A stretch of DNA of 5,294 nucleotides from Chthoniobacterales bacterium (GTDB taxonomy: Bacteria > Verrucomicrobiota > Verrucomicrobiia > Chthoniobacterales > UBA10450): NCBI GenBank assembly GCA_013812515.1, contig JACCTI010000116.1:1-5294 (forward strand), read 5' to 3'. Every line of letters begins with the position of its first letter. Position 1 is the stretch's first letter. A model generated the notes under the pieces. The model was not told where the DNA came from, did no database searches, and saw only the letters and a list, made by a program, of their open reading frames with translations. The position numbers and the translations under genes are program-made. Positions 1 through 5,294 of this stretch are shown here, one piece after another.

Positions 1-1730
1 ATATAGCTCGCGTTCAGAAACACGGTGGGCAATACCTGCCACTCACCGGAAAGCTCCAGACCCGGCGCGGTCACGAGATCGATGTTCTGCCGCTGACGAA
101 GGACGCCGCCAACGGGAATGAACCCACCAGGATCGAATGTGCCAGGACCGAAGCCGATGGTGATGTTGCCGATCGCGTCTTCGAGCCGGTTGAGGAAGAC
201 AGTGCCGGCCAGCCGCACGGCTTTCGCTGGTCGCCAATCAACGCCCGCCTCGCCGCCAAGGAGTTGCTCCGGCTGAAGGTCCGCGTTGGCCTCGGTCACT
301 GCGTTGCCGACGCGGAACGGACGATAGAGCTCGTTCAACGTCGGGACACGAAAACCGGTGTAGGCCGCAGCGCGAATGGAGACGCTGCGGGTGAGCTCTG
401 CCGTTGAGCCGAGGCGTCCGTTCACCTCGAAGCCATCACGATCGGAAAATCGCGACCGAAGAGTCACTCTTCCGCTCGCGCGGTCCGTTTCCGTGCGAGA
501 GCCATCGGAGAGTTGCCACCGGTCGATGCGGATGCCGCCGACGATTGTCGCTGCGGGTGAGAGCTTCCAGGTCTCCTCCGCAAATAGCCCGAGGAAGAGT
601 TCTTCCCCGCCGGCGTTGCGCAGGCGAGTGAACTCGTTGCCGACAAAACGAAACGCCTCATTCGTTTCGCCTTCCACCCCACGCGCGTCGAAGCCCAAGG
701 TGAGGGAATGTCGAGAGCCGAGCGGCATCGCCCAGATGATGCTGCCGCCACTCGCCGTAGCGGGAACGTCGTATTGATTGAGCGCCGGAATTTCGAGATC
801 GCGCGCCCCGTTTACCGAACTGAACGTACTGCTGTATTTTCGCGATTGTGCGTAGCCGGTCAGGCGAAGTTCCGCAGCAACTTGAGGAAAGCGTTTAGTG
901 AACACAACGCTTGCGTCTGTGCCGCTCGTTTCGTTGCGAGTGTAAATCGTTCCGTTTCCTCGTTCTTCACGGAAGCCGCGCGCCTGCAGCTTAAGCGAAG
1001 TGTTCTCGTCGAGCAGAAACTCAGAGCCGAGCTGGAGTAGATCGGAATCAGAGGACGCGTTGTTATCGACGGAGCCGCGCTGATTCTTCTGCAAAACGGG
1101 ATAACCGCCGGTGAAGAAGCGTTCTCCCCAAACTGAAAACGAGGCGGGCTTGTCGGCGAGCGTCGCACCGAATGTCACGCCGTTCGTGTCTGCGTTCCCG
1201 ATGAGACCCTGCACGAACGCGGAGTTTTCCTCTTCCCGTTTCGACGTCACAAAAATCGTTCCTGCCAGTGCGGCATTCCCGAACAAGCTCGCGCCGCCAC
1301 CTGGCGTGACGATCACGTTCTCGAGCGTGGCCGGCGGCAGTTGATTCCATTGCACATAGCCTGCAAACGGATCGTTGAGCGGGATGCCGTCGAGCAGGAC
1401 GAGCGTGCGACCGGCGCCGCTCGGCCCGAAATTCCGCAAGGTCACGCCTTGCGTGGTCGGATTGGCGACGCGGCTGCTGCTGCGGCGGAACAGGCTGAAG
1501 CCCGGGACCTGCGCACGGAGAATGTCATCCAGCCGCACTTGCGGCGCGCGCCGCAGCTCCTCGGCTTCGAGGGAGCGAAGCGCAAACGGTCCGGCGCTCT
1601 CCGCGGTCGGCAGCCGATCCGCGGAAACGGTGATCGCGTCCGCCACGGCTTCCTGCCCATGCGCCTTGCCTAACGAGAAGAATTGGAGTGGGAGGCCGCC
1701 GCAAAGAATCGCGAAAAACGCGGCTCGCAT
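1..1730 (-). CDS. TonB-dependent outer-membrane receptor (3' end outside window)
   Basis: This is an outer-membrane active transporter that takes up a ligand with energy from TonB-ExbB-ExbD. The frame is open for 576 codons from the ATG at 1730 to the window edge. Residues 1-26 look like a signal peptide (MRAAFF, hydrophobic core, then KAHGQ). Residues 32-37 (AITVSA) resemble a TonB box. The plug spans about 45-165, with the typical GVTLRNFGPSGAGRTLVLLD, DGIPLND and VTPGGGASLFGNAALAG stretches. The rest alternates like beta-barrel strands, and residues 457-476 (YTGFRVPTLNELYRPF) match the conserved distal barrel motif of BtuB/siderophore-type receptors. Family members usually have 650-750 residues, so roughly the last 100 are missing. 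The ATG lies one base after the TGA of the upstream gene, with no clear Shine-Dalgarno, which suggests coupled translation. The substrate (cobalamin, siderophore, sugar or other) cannot be told from the sequence. Confidence 0.96.
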   Translation of the reverse strand, partial: MRAAFFAILCGGLPLQFFSLGKAHGQEAVADAITVSADRLPTAESAGPFALRSLEAEELRRAPQVRLDDILRAQVPGFSLFRRSSSRVANPTTQGVTLRNFGPSGAGRTLVLLDGIPLNDPFAGYVQWNQLPPATLENVIVTPGGGASLFGNAALAGTIFVTSKREEENSAFVQGLIGNADTNGVTFGATLADKPASFSVWGERFFTGGYPVLQKNQRGSVDNNASSDSDLLQLGSEFLLDENTSLKLQARGFREERGNGTIYTRNETSGTDASVVFTKRFPQVAAELRLTGYAQSRKYSSTFSSVNGARDLEIPALNQYDVPATASGGSIIWAMPLGSRHSLTLGFDARGVEGETNEAFRFVGNEFTRLRNAGGEELFLGLFAEETWKLSPAATIVGGIRIDRWQLSDGSRTETDRASGRVTLRSRFSDRDGFEVNGRLGSTAELTRSVSIRAAAYTGFRVPTLNELYRPFRVGNAVTEANADLQPEQLLGGEAGVDWRPAKAVRLAGTVFLNRLEDAIGNITIGFGPGTFDPGGFIPVGGVLRQRQNIDLVTAPGLELSGEWQVLPTVFLNASY

Positions 1731-1731
1731 A

Positions 1732-2508
1732 TCACGAGGCGAGATGGACAGGCGTCGCTGCTGCAGCGCTTTGCATGCGCTGCACCCAGTTCCGGAACTC
1801 GACCGGCCGGGCGATCGCTTCGAAGCGTTCTTCGTGTCGGCCGGTGCCGCGGATTGCAACCGTGCCGTAATCGAGCACCCGGCCAAGCACACCCTGATCG
1901 ACCGCGACCGACTCCACTTTGGAAACGAACACCTCCAGGGTTTGGCGCCGGATAATGCCAGTTTTGATGAGCACCCGCAGATCGGTGATGACCAGCTCGC
2001 TGGCGACATAAGCGAGTGTCGGCAGGACCATAATGAAGGCGGGCAAAGGCAAAACGAACCAGCCGAGCTGAGAGCCGGTGAGCGCCTGGACCGCGATGGC
2101 GAACGGCAGCGCCAGAAAGAAGAAGATGAGCAGCGCCAGGGCAGCGAAGCGGACAAAGATAATCCAGTGCAGAGTCGTTTTATGGCAGGGCGACTCGTTA
2201 GGCAGGAGTGTCGCGCGCGAGTACGGACCCAATGACTCGCGCGCGAAACTGAGGATCGTTTCGCCGCCGGTGGCGCTTCTTCGAGTCATAAACGCATCCG
2301 CAGGCGGCGCGGCTTGCGCTGGGGCAGCCGGAGGTGGCGGTATTCCTGGAGTAACGCAGCCGAAGGTGGAGATCGGCTTCAGTTCGCTCTCGAGCTGCTC
2401 CGATGCGAGGTCGGAACGCCGGAGCAAGCCGTCGCGTAACCAAGCTCGCACGCGTTGTTCCTCGAACGGTCCGCGGCGGGCGCCATTCAAATACACAAAC
2501 AGTTCCAT
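1732..2508 (-). CDS. GYF_2 (DUF4339) plus bPH_2 membrane protein
   Basis: The product has 258 residues and a two-part architecture. Residues 1-50 form a GYF_2/DUF4339-like module: YLNGARRGPF at 6-15, then a helix and WLRDGLLRRSDLA, the usual 'display, not taken from the other side' pattern of this family. Residues 52-75 are a Pro/Ala-rich linker. From about 95 the protein resembles bPH_2 (DUF304, YdbS/YdbT-like), with a short leader (LLPNESPCHKTTLHW), two membrane helices at about 114-142 and 150-168, and the conserved core ELVITDLRVLIKTGIIRR, then SKVESVAVDQGVLGRVLDYGTV and GTG. The bulk of the C-terminal domain should face the cytoplasm. GYF_2 modules are thought to bind partners, and bPH_2 proteins are linked to membrane or envelope stress, but no exact role is known. 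The gene lies 40 bases after hslO and one base before the receptor gene. The ATG at 2508 places the GYF_2 module exactly at the N-terminus; only a weak purine stretch precedes it. Confidence 0.93.
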   Translation of the reverse strand: MELFVYLNGARRGPFEEQRVRAWLRDGLLRRSDLASEQLESELKPISTFGCVTPGIPPPPAAPAQAAPPADAFMTRRSATGGETILSFARESLGPYSRATLLPNESPCHKTTLHWIIFVRFAALALLIFFFLALPFAIAVQALTGSQLGWFVLPLPAFIMVLPTLAYVASELVITDLRVLIKTGIIRRQTLEVFVSKVESVAVDQGVLGRVLDYGTVAIRGTGRHEERFEAIARPVEFRNWVQRMQSAAAATPVHLAS

Positions 2509-2548
2509 CAGTGTAGTTCGCGATCTTCAAATGCGGCGGCCCTTGCCC

Positions 2549-3352
2549 TCACGCGCGACTCGCTTCGGCTATGTACGCTTCCAGCGCTTCGCGCGTCACC
2601 ACGTGCAGCGCGCCGCAGCGCGGGCAACTGATCCGAAGCGAAGTCTCCTCGCCGAAAAGACCGGCCGGATCGGTCCGCATGATCGGCGCGAGCAGCGAGA
2701 ACATTCGCTCCTGTGAGCAACCGCAACCCCAGCGGTAAGTGCGTTCCTCGAGCAAACTGAGCGTCTCTGTTTCCTCAAGCCCGCCCATCTTCTCATCGTT
2801 GAGCGCGTGGAACCATTCCATCTCGCAACCCGGTTGCGCGGAAACCATCACGAAATCTTCGGGACCGCGGCGGAAGTAACGCGCGGGACGTTGTTCGCTT
2901 TGGGCATAGAATTGCTCGACAATCCCGAACGCCTCCGTCCCGGCGAATTCGACGGAGCTCCGGCGCGAATCCTGACGCTCGCGCACGACGTCGGCACAGA
3001 AGACATTTCGCCCATCGTCCTTCACGTTCTCGGTGAAAATCTGGCCGACGATGATGCCGCGGCGATTGTCACCGGTGACAAACAGATTCAGGAGTGGCTT
3101 TCTGAAATGGATTGTCCAAGCCCAAGCTTCATTCCAGGGGCGCGAGGCGCAATGGAGAGTGAGTGCCGCGAGCGCTTCCTTCAGCATGCCATCGTGTTCG
3201 GGCGCATGATGGTAGCCGTATTGCCCCTGGTGCAGGTAGTAATCCACGTAAAGCTCCGCGAACTCCGCGCGCGCGACGAGTGCATTCCTCCCTCGCACGA
3301 AGTAGGTGCGGACTTGCAGACCCTCGGCCGCTTCCGGCTCCTCAATTTCCAT
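2549..3352 (-). CDS. hslO: Hsp33 redox-regulated chaperone
   Basis: The product has 267 residues, slightly shorter than the roughly 290 of the Escherichia coli protein. Hsp33 is a cytoplasmic holdase that is activated when oxidation releases zinc from four cysteines. Those cysteines are present as CxC at 210 and 212 (WGCGCSQERM) and CxxC at 243 and 246 (CPRCG), near the C-terminus as in the family. The N-terminal body contains VRTYFVRGRNALVARAEF at about 14-31 and the family-like GIIVGQIFTENV and ADVVRER stretches. The same frame stays open upstream for another 161 codons, but that part is compositionally poor (Arg/Ser/Pro-rich) and lies opposite a plus-strand gene, so I take the ATG at 3352, which gives the family-like beginning. 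There is no strong Shine-Dalgarno sequence in front of it. It is probably the first gene of the leftward operon. Its promoter must lie within 3353-3720, but I could not point to one. Confidence 0.95.
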   Translation of the reverse strand: MEIEEPEAAEGLQVRTYFVRGRNALVARAEFAELYVDYYLHQGQYGYHHAPEHDGMLKEALAALTLHCASRPWNEAWAWTIHFRKPLLNLFVTGDNRRGIIVGQIFTENVKDDGRNVFCADVVRERQDSRRSSVEFAGTEAFGIVEQFYAQSEQRPARYFRRGPEDFVMVSAQPGCEMEWFHALNDEKMGGLEETETLSLLEERTYRWGCGCSQERMFSLLAPIMRTDPAGLFGEETSLRISCPRCGALHVVTREALEAYIAEASRA

Positions 3353-3692
3353 GGCGCAATCTAGCGCGTGCGTTTCCGATTTCGCCTCAGTTTTCACCGG
3401 CGGCGCGCTCTTGCCGAAGGATACGAGGCTGAGTACGAAGCAGCCGGGACGCGAAGCCGATCCCCTGCGACCGAAGGGGCGCAGGATCGTCTCCCTTGGC
3501 TTTGCGGTTTGGTTTTGCCTCGCCGTGGCGATTGGTCTTGCTGGCGGACTGCGGAATGCCCAGCCGCCCATGCTGCCCGCGCTCATCGGCACGCTCGGCG
3601 CTGCGCTCTTCGTCTCATGGCGCGTGCCGCTGATCATTGTGACGCACATCCTCCTCTTTGTCCGACAAGCGCCGGCACTTCGGGATTGCTGA
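3351..3692 (+). CDS. possible small membrane protein, perhaps a 5' gene fragment
   Basis: This is a doubtful 113-residue frame and the only candidate in the gap between hslO and the VOC gene. I do not recognise a named family. Residues 1-45 are polar and unremarkable. Residues 46-66 (RIVSLGFAVWFCLAVAIGLAGG) and about 73-103 (MLPALIGTLGAALFVSW and onward) look like two membrane helices. Third positions are G/C-rich across codons 45-95, as in the real genes nearby, which favours true coding there. The ATG sits in a CCATGG that also contains the hslO start on the other strand, and no ribosome-binding site is visible, so the real start may be further inside. The last 20 residues look less convincing, as if a longer gene had been cut or shifted. 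Non-coding sequence is a fair alternative. Confidence 0.35.
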   Translation: MAQSSACVSDFASVFTGGALLPKDTRLSTKQPGREADPLRPKGRRIVSLGFAVWFCLAVAIGLAGGLRNAQPPMLPALIGTLGAALFVSWRVPLIIVTHILLFVRQAPALRDC

Positions 3693-3719
3693 ACGCGGGC
3701 GCTTCCCTCAGTCTTGGGC

Positions 3720-4118
3720 ATGCAGCGCGTCATCGGAGTGGGCGGAATCTTTTTCAAAGCTAACGACCCGGAGAAGCTCGCCGCCTGGTACAAGAAGCAC
3801 CTTGGATTGAACGTGGAGGAGTGGGGCGGCGTCACCTTCCAGGAAGGCGCGGGAGCGGATCTTCAGCCAAAGCGGCAGGCCTACATCGCCTGGTCGCCAT
3901 TTGAGGCAGACACCGTCTACTTCGAACCGAGCACAAAGCCATACATGCTCAATTTCCGCGTGCATGATCTGCACGCATTGCTCGAGGAGCTGCGCCGTGA
4001 AGGCGTTGATGTTGATGAGAAAACCGAGGAGTCAGACTTCGGAAAGTTCGGATGGTTGATGGATCCGGAGGGAACACGAATCGAACTCTGGGAGCCTCCG
4101 ATCGCGAAGCATGTCTAA
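3720..4118 (+). CDS. VOC-family (glyoxalase/bleomycin-resistance fold) protein
   Basis: The product has 132 residues and a complete single VOC domain made of two beta-alpha-beta-beta-beta modules. The first module begins VGGIFFKANDP (7-17) and continues with AAWYKKHLGL (21-30), a very common opening in this family. The second begins MLNFRVHDLHALLEELRREGV (about 76-96) and ends with GWLMDPEGTRIELWEPP (111-127). The closing Glu of RIELWEPP (E122) stands where glyoxalase-like enzymes place a metal ligand, but the first-ligand position (near G9) is not His or Gln, so classical glyoxalase I chemistry is unlikely. The reaction is unknown. I chose the ATG at 3720; an in-frame TTG six bases upstream would add two residues, and no clear Shine-Dalgarno supports either. 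The stop overlaps the start of the next gene by 8 bases, which suggests the two were co-transcribed. Confidence 0.93.
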   Translation: MQRVIGVGGIFFKANDPEKLAAWYKKHLGLNVEEWGGVTFQEGAGADLQPKRQAYIAWSPFEADTVYFEPSTKPYMLNFRVHDLHALLEELRREGVDVDEKTEESDFGKFGWLMDPEGTRIELWEPPIAKHV

Positions 4119-4419
4119 TCGAACGCAAGGTATCGTAGCTGGTCTGATCTTCGGCCTCGTGTCTGTTGGCATGATGTTGCCGATGTCGTTTCCGTAAAAC
4201 GACTGCCCTCCTCGCGGCCTTCGCCAGTAGCTTCGCAATCGGCCTGGCGATCGCATGCATTCAGCTTCCGGGGTCCGGTTGGTTGATTGGTTTGATCTTT
4301 GGCCTGCTCCTAAGCCTGCCTGACGCGCTCGTGACCAAGCCTATGCACCCATCCTCATCATCGGTGCAATTGGCGGCACGATCATCGGCGGGATGACGCA
4401 CGACTGGCGGCTCAGTTAG
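4111..4419 (+). pseudogene. small multi-pass membrane protein, two frameshifts
   Basis: The reading starts at ATG 4111, inside the end of the VOC gene (ATGTCTAA overlap), with MSNRTQGIVAGLIFGL, and stops early at TAA 4195-4197 after 28 residues. Shifting frame at about 4195 gives a clean continuation (KTTALLAAFASSFAIGLAIA, then GWLIGLIFGLLLSLPDALVTK). A second shift at about 4339 gives AYAPILIIGAIGGTIIGG and then MTHDWRLS, ending at TAG 4417-4419. Joined, this makes a hydrophobic protein of about 103 residues with roughly three membrane helices. It recalls a small uncharacterised bacterial membrane family with a GLLLSLPDA(I/L)xTKAYAPIL core, from memory only. The breaks fit loss of two bases (or gain of one) after CCG at 4194, and loss of one G in AAG-GCC at 4339. 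It may be a true pseudogene or an intact gene with sequencing errors. Function is unknown. Confidence 0.75.
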
Positions 4420-4425
4420 GTGTTA

Positions 4426-4445
4426 CCCACAAGTGAAGATGTGGG
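4426..4445. repeat. inverted repeat over the tRNA 3' end and trailer
   Basis: CCCACA (4426-4431) and TGTGGG (4440-4445) form a 6-bp stem with an 8-base loop. On the tRNA strand one arm contains the last three acceptor bases and the discriminator, so the trailer could pair with the 3' strand of the acceptor stem. No T-run follows it on the tRNA strand, so it is not a standard intrinsic terminator. Confidence 0.4.
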
Positions 4446-4513
4446 CAGTGAGGGGATCGAACCCCCGACCAACTCGGTGTAAACGAGCCGCTCTACCGCT
4501 GAGCTAACTGCCC
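4442..4513 (-). tRNA. tRNA-Val (anticodon UAC)
   Basis: The minus strand folds into a full cloverleaf of 72 nucleotides. The acceptor stem is GGGCAGT with ACTGCCC (7 perfect pairs). The D arm is GCTC-AGCGGTA-GAGC. The anticodon stem is GCTCG with CGAGT around the loop TTTACAC, whose anticodon TAC (plus-strand gta at 4479-4481) reads valine codons. The variable loop is TGGTC. The T stem is GGGGG with CCCTC (one G-T pair) around TTCGATC. The discriminator base is A (4442). The next bases are CA rather than CCA, so the CCA end is not encoded and must be added by nucleotidyltransferase. No second tRNA is adjacent. Confidence 0.97.
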
Positions 4514-4580
4514 TAAACAACTTAGCGTGAGTGTGTTACCGCATATTTGCGAACCCCTCGATTTCCCATCGTCACTCTCT

Positions 4581-4597
4581 TATGATACTCCCATAAT
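4581..4597 (+). promoter_or_regulatory. possible -10 elements ahead of the integrase remnant
   Basis: The stretch 4555-4606 is more AT-rich than its surroundings. It contains TATGAT (4581-4586, five of six matches to TATAAT) and CATAAT (4592-4597, five of six), 20 and 9 bases before the integrase ATG. I see no good TTGACA-like box 16-18 bases upstream of either, so this is only a candidate. Confidence 0.25.
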
Positions 4598-4606
4598 ATC
4601 TGACGT

Positions 4607-4946
4607 ATGACAAAGGCTCTCTGGAAGCGGTCGCGTGCAGGTCTCTACTCCTACGAGCCAACGGCATCTATTTTGCACGCGTCCGGTTTGGCGGCAAGCT
4701 CTACCGCCAGACCCTGGGCACCGCTGATTTTCAACTGGCCCGCCGGAAGCTGGCCGAGTTCCGGCGCGACCTGGAGGGGACGGATGCCCGCGGGGGAAGA
4801 CGAGTTTTGGAGCGGCGCTTGACCGCTACGCGGCAACTCTCGGCCGACTCGCTCCTGGCACCCAGAAGGACAAGCGTGCCGTCCTGGCCAAGCTCCGACG
4901 CACATATCTTGGGATTGACGCGCTGCCGCTGCGGGAATGTTCGTAA
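4607..4946 (+). pseudogene. N-terminal remnant of a phage-type tyrosine integrase
   Basis: Three frames joined give a recognisable integrase N-terminus. ATG 4607 starts MTKALWKRSRAGLYSY. A shift at about 4654 leads into RANGIYFARVRFGGKLYRQT, then LGTADFQLARRKLAEFRRDL. A second shift, inside the G-run 4792-4796, leads into TSFGAALDRYAATLGRLAPG, then DKRAVLAKLRRTYLGIDALP and LRE, ending CS-stop at 4944-4946. The first part matches the arm-binding beta-sheet domain (YFARVRxGGKLxRQTLGT) and the second the SAM-like core-binding domain (ALDRYAATL...KLRRTYLGIDALPL). The catalytic domain with its Arg-His-Arg-Tyr residues is entirely absent, so only about 110 of the expected 350 or more residues remain and the protein cannot be an active recombinase. 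The remnant lies 93 bases from the 5' end of tRNA-Val and points to a past mobile element. Confidence 0.85.
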
Positions 4947-5020
4947 AGCTTCACGTCAAATTGTTCGTCTAATTCGGGGTTGCCATGGAAGGGCAGCTTC
5001 AAAATAGGCTCGTCGGCGGA
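4947..5020. other. junction of unclear origin between integrase remnant and GNAT gene
   Basis: The integrase-like reading ends around 4937 and no plus-strand frame here looks like a known domain. The minus strand has an open frame through about 4938-5075 with balanced composition (GIGLNRLHSADEP, then PFHGNPELDEQFDVKLYEH), which looks more protein-like than a usual shadow, but I recognise no family and it merges into antisense of the integrase and GNAT genes at its two ends. It could be a scrap of another gene joined here by rearrangement. Confidence 0.3.
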
Positions 5021-5294
5021 ATGGAGACGATTCAGCCCGATGCCGGCGCCGAGGACAAGCCGAATTGCTTCGAGCGAAATCCGGGACTGAGCTGTGTTGC
5101 GGAAGAGAATGGCGCGCTGGTGGGCGCGGCACTGTGCGGGCACGACGGACGCCGCGGGCTCATTTATCACCTCGGTGTTGCAACGAGCGCGCGCGGACGA
5201 GGCGTCGGCCGAATGCTCCTGCAACATTGCCTGAACGGCTGGCGTGCCGCCGGGATCAAACGCGCTTTCATTCTCGTCGCAACCGATAACTCGT
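5021..5294 (+). CDS. GNAT-family N-acetyltransferase (3' end outside window)
   Basis: Ninety-one codons are visible from ATG 5021. Acetyltransferases of this fold move an acetyl group from acetyl-CoA to an amine; the acceptor here is unknown. The stretch ERNPGLSCVAEENGALVGAA (18-37) followed by LCGHDGRRGLIYHLGVA (38-54) is typical of a large GNAT group. R58-x-x-G61-x-G63 (RGRGVG) is the acetyl-CoA pyrophosphate-binding loop. AGIKRAFILVATDNS (77-91) is strand 5 and the beginning of the region leading to the usual FW motif, which lies beyond the edge. The N-terminus is odd: family members carry about 40 residues before RNPGLS, with an LW...GIGL stretch, but here only METIQPDAGAEDKPNCFE precedes it. 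The frame is open back to 4973, with another ATG at 4985 preceded by GGGG, so the start is uncertain. The 5' end may be truncated or frameshifted at the junction with the integrase remnant. Confidence 0.85.
   Translation, partial: METIQPDAGAEDKPNCFERNPGLSCVAEENGALVGAALCGHDGRRGLIYHLGVATSARGRGVGRMLLQHCLNGWRAAGIKRAFILVATDNS

Noticed and set aside
376..777. 133-residue plus-strand open frame
   Set aside because: It is antisense to the receptor barrel, low in complexity and without a family; it reflects GC-rich third positions of the true gene.
1375..2235. 286-residue plus-strand open frame
   Set aside because: It lies antisense to the receptor and PH genes, which have clear domains; its product is Arg/Ser/Gln-rich without recognisable motifs.
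2807..3364. 185-residue plus-strand open frame
   Set aside because: It is the complement of hslO, whose zinc-binding cysteines and conserved core are clear on the minus strand.
3353..3835. N-terminal extension of hslO to give a 428-residue protein
   Set aside because: The extra 161 residues are Arg/Ser/Pro-rich with no domain, would overlap the VOC start on the other strand, and Hsp33 similarity begins at the ATG at 3352.
4420..4446. Intrinsic terminator after tRNA-Val
   Set aside because: A short hairpin exists but it uses the tRNA acceptor itself and is not followed by a T-run on the transcribed strand.
4442..4513. tRNA-Val as a proven attachment site
   Set aside because: No duplicated tRNA segment is found in the window and the integrase remnant is on the 5' side, so the attachment role is not supported here.
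4826..5227. 133-residue minus-strand gene
   Set aside because: Both ends are antisense to recognisable integrase and GNAT sequence; only the middle part (about 4938-5075) is odd and is reported as a junction rather than as a gene.
1..5294. CRISPR array, insertion sequence or defence gene cluster
   Set aside because: I saw no regularly spaced repeats, no transposase-like frame with terminal inverted repeats, and no nuclease, helicase or toxin domains among the readable genes.

Overview
The window suggests a Gram-negative bacterium: it holds an outer-membrane TonB-dependent receptor, an Hsp33 chaperone and a tRNA-Val with no encoded CCA. Coding stretches are GC-rich with strong G/C preference at third positions. 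The styles of the Hsp33, the GYF-bPH2 fusion, the VOC protein and the integrase remnant recall Verrucomicrobiota (perhaps a soil lineage), but that is an impression from memory and was not tested.

Left part (1-3352): three intact genes all read leftward and form a probable operon in the order hslO (redox chaperone Hsp33), a GYF_2/bPH_2 membrane protein, and a TonB-dependent receptor that runs off the left edge. The gap between the first two is 40 bases. The last two are separated by a single base, so translational coupling is likely. The receptor is the largest gene here (576 codons visible), with signal peptide, TonB box, plug and most of the barrel.

Middle (3351-4419): transcription switches to the plus strand. 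The stretch between hslO and the VOC gene holds only a doubtful 113-residue membrane ORF whose ATG overlaps the hslO start in a CCATGG palindrome. An intact VOC (glyoxalase/bleomycin-resistance fold) gene follows. It overlaps by 8 bases a small multi-pass membrane protein gene that is broken by two frameshifts.

Right part (4420-5294): a tRNA-Val(UAC) gene on the minus strand, then the first third of a phage-type tyrosine recombinase with two frameshifts and no catalytic domain, then a short stretch of unclear origin, then a GNAT acetyltransferase running off the right edge with a poorly matching N-terminus. This looks like a decayed integration scar beside a tRNA, in contrast to the intact genes on the left. 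Uncorrected sequencing indels are the main alternative explanation. I see no convincing new multi-gene system. The points most worth checking are the frameshift-rich tRNA/integrase zone and the hslO-GYF/bPH2-receptor operon.
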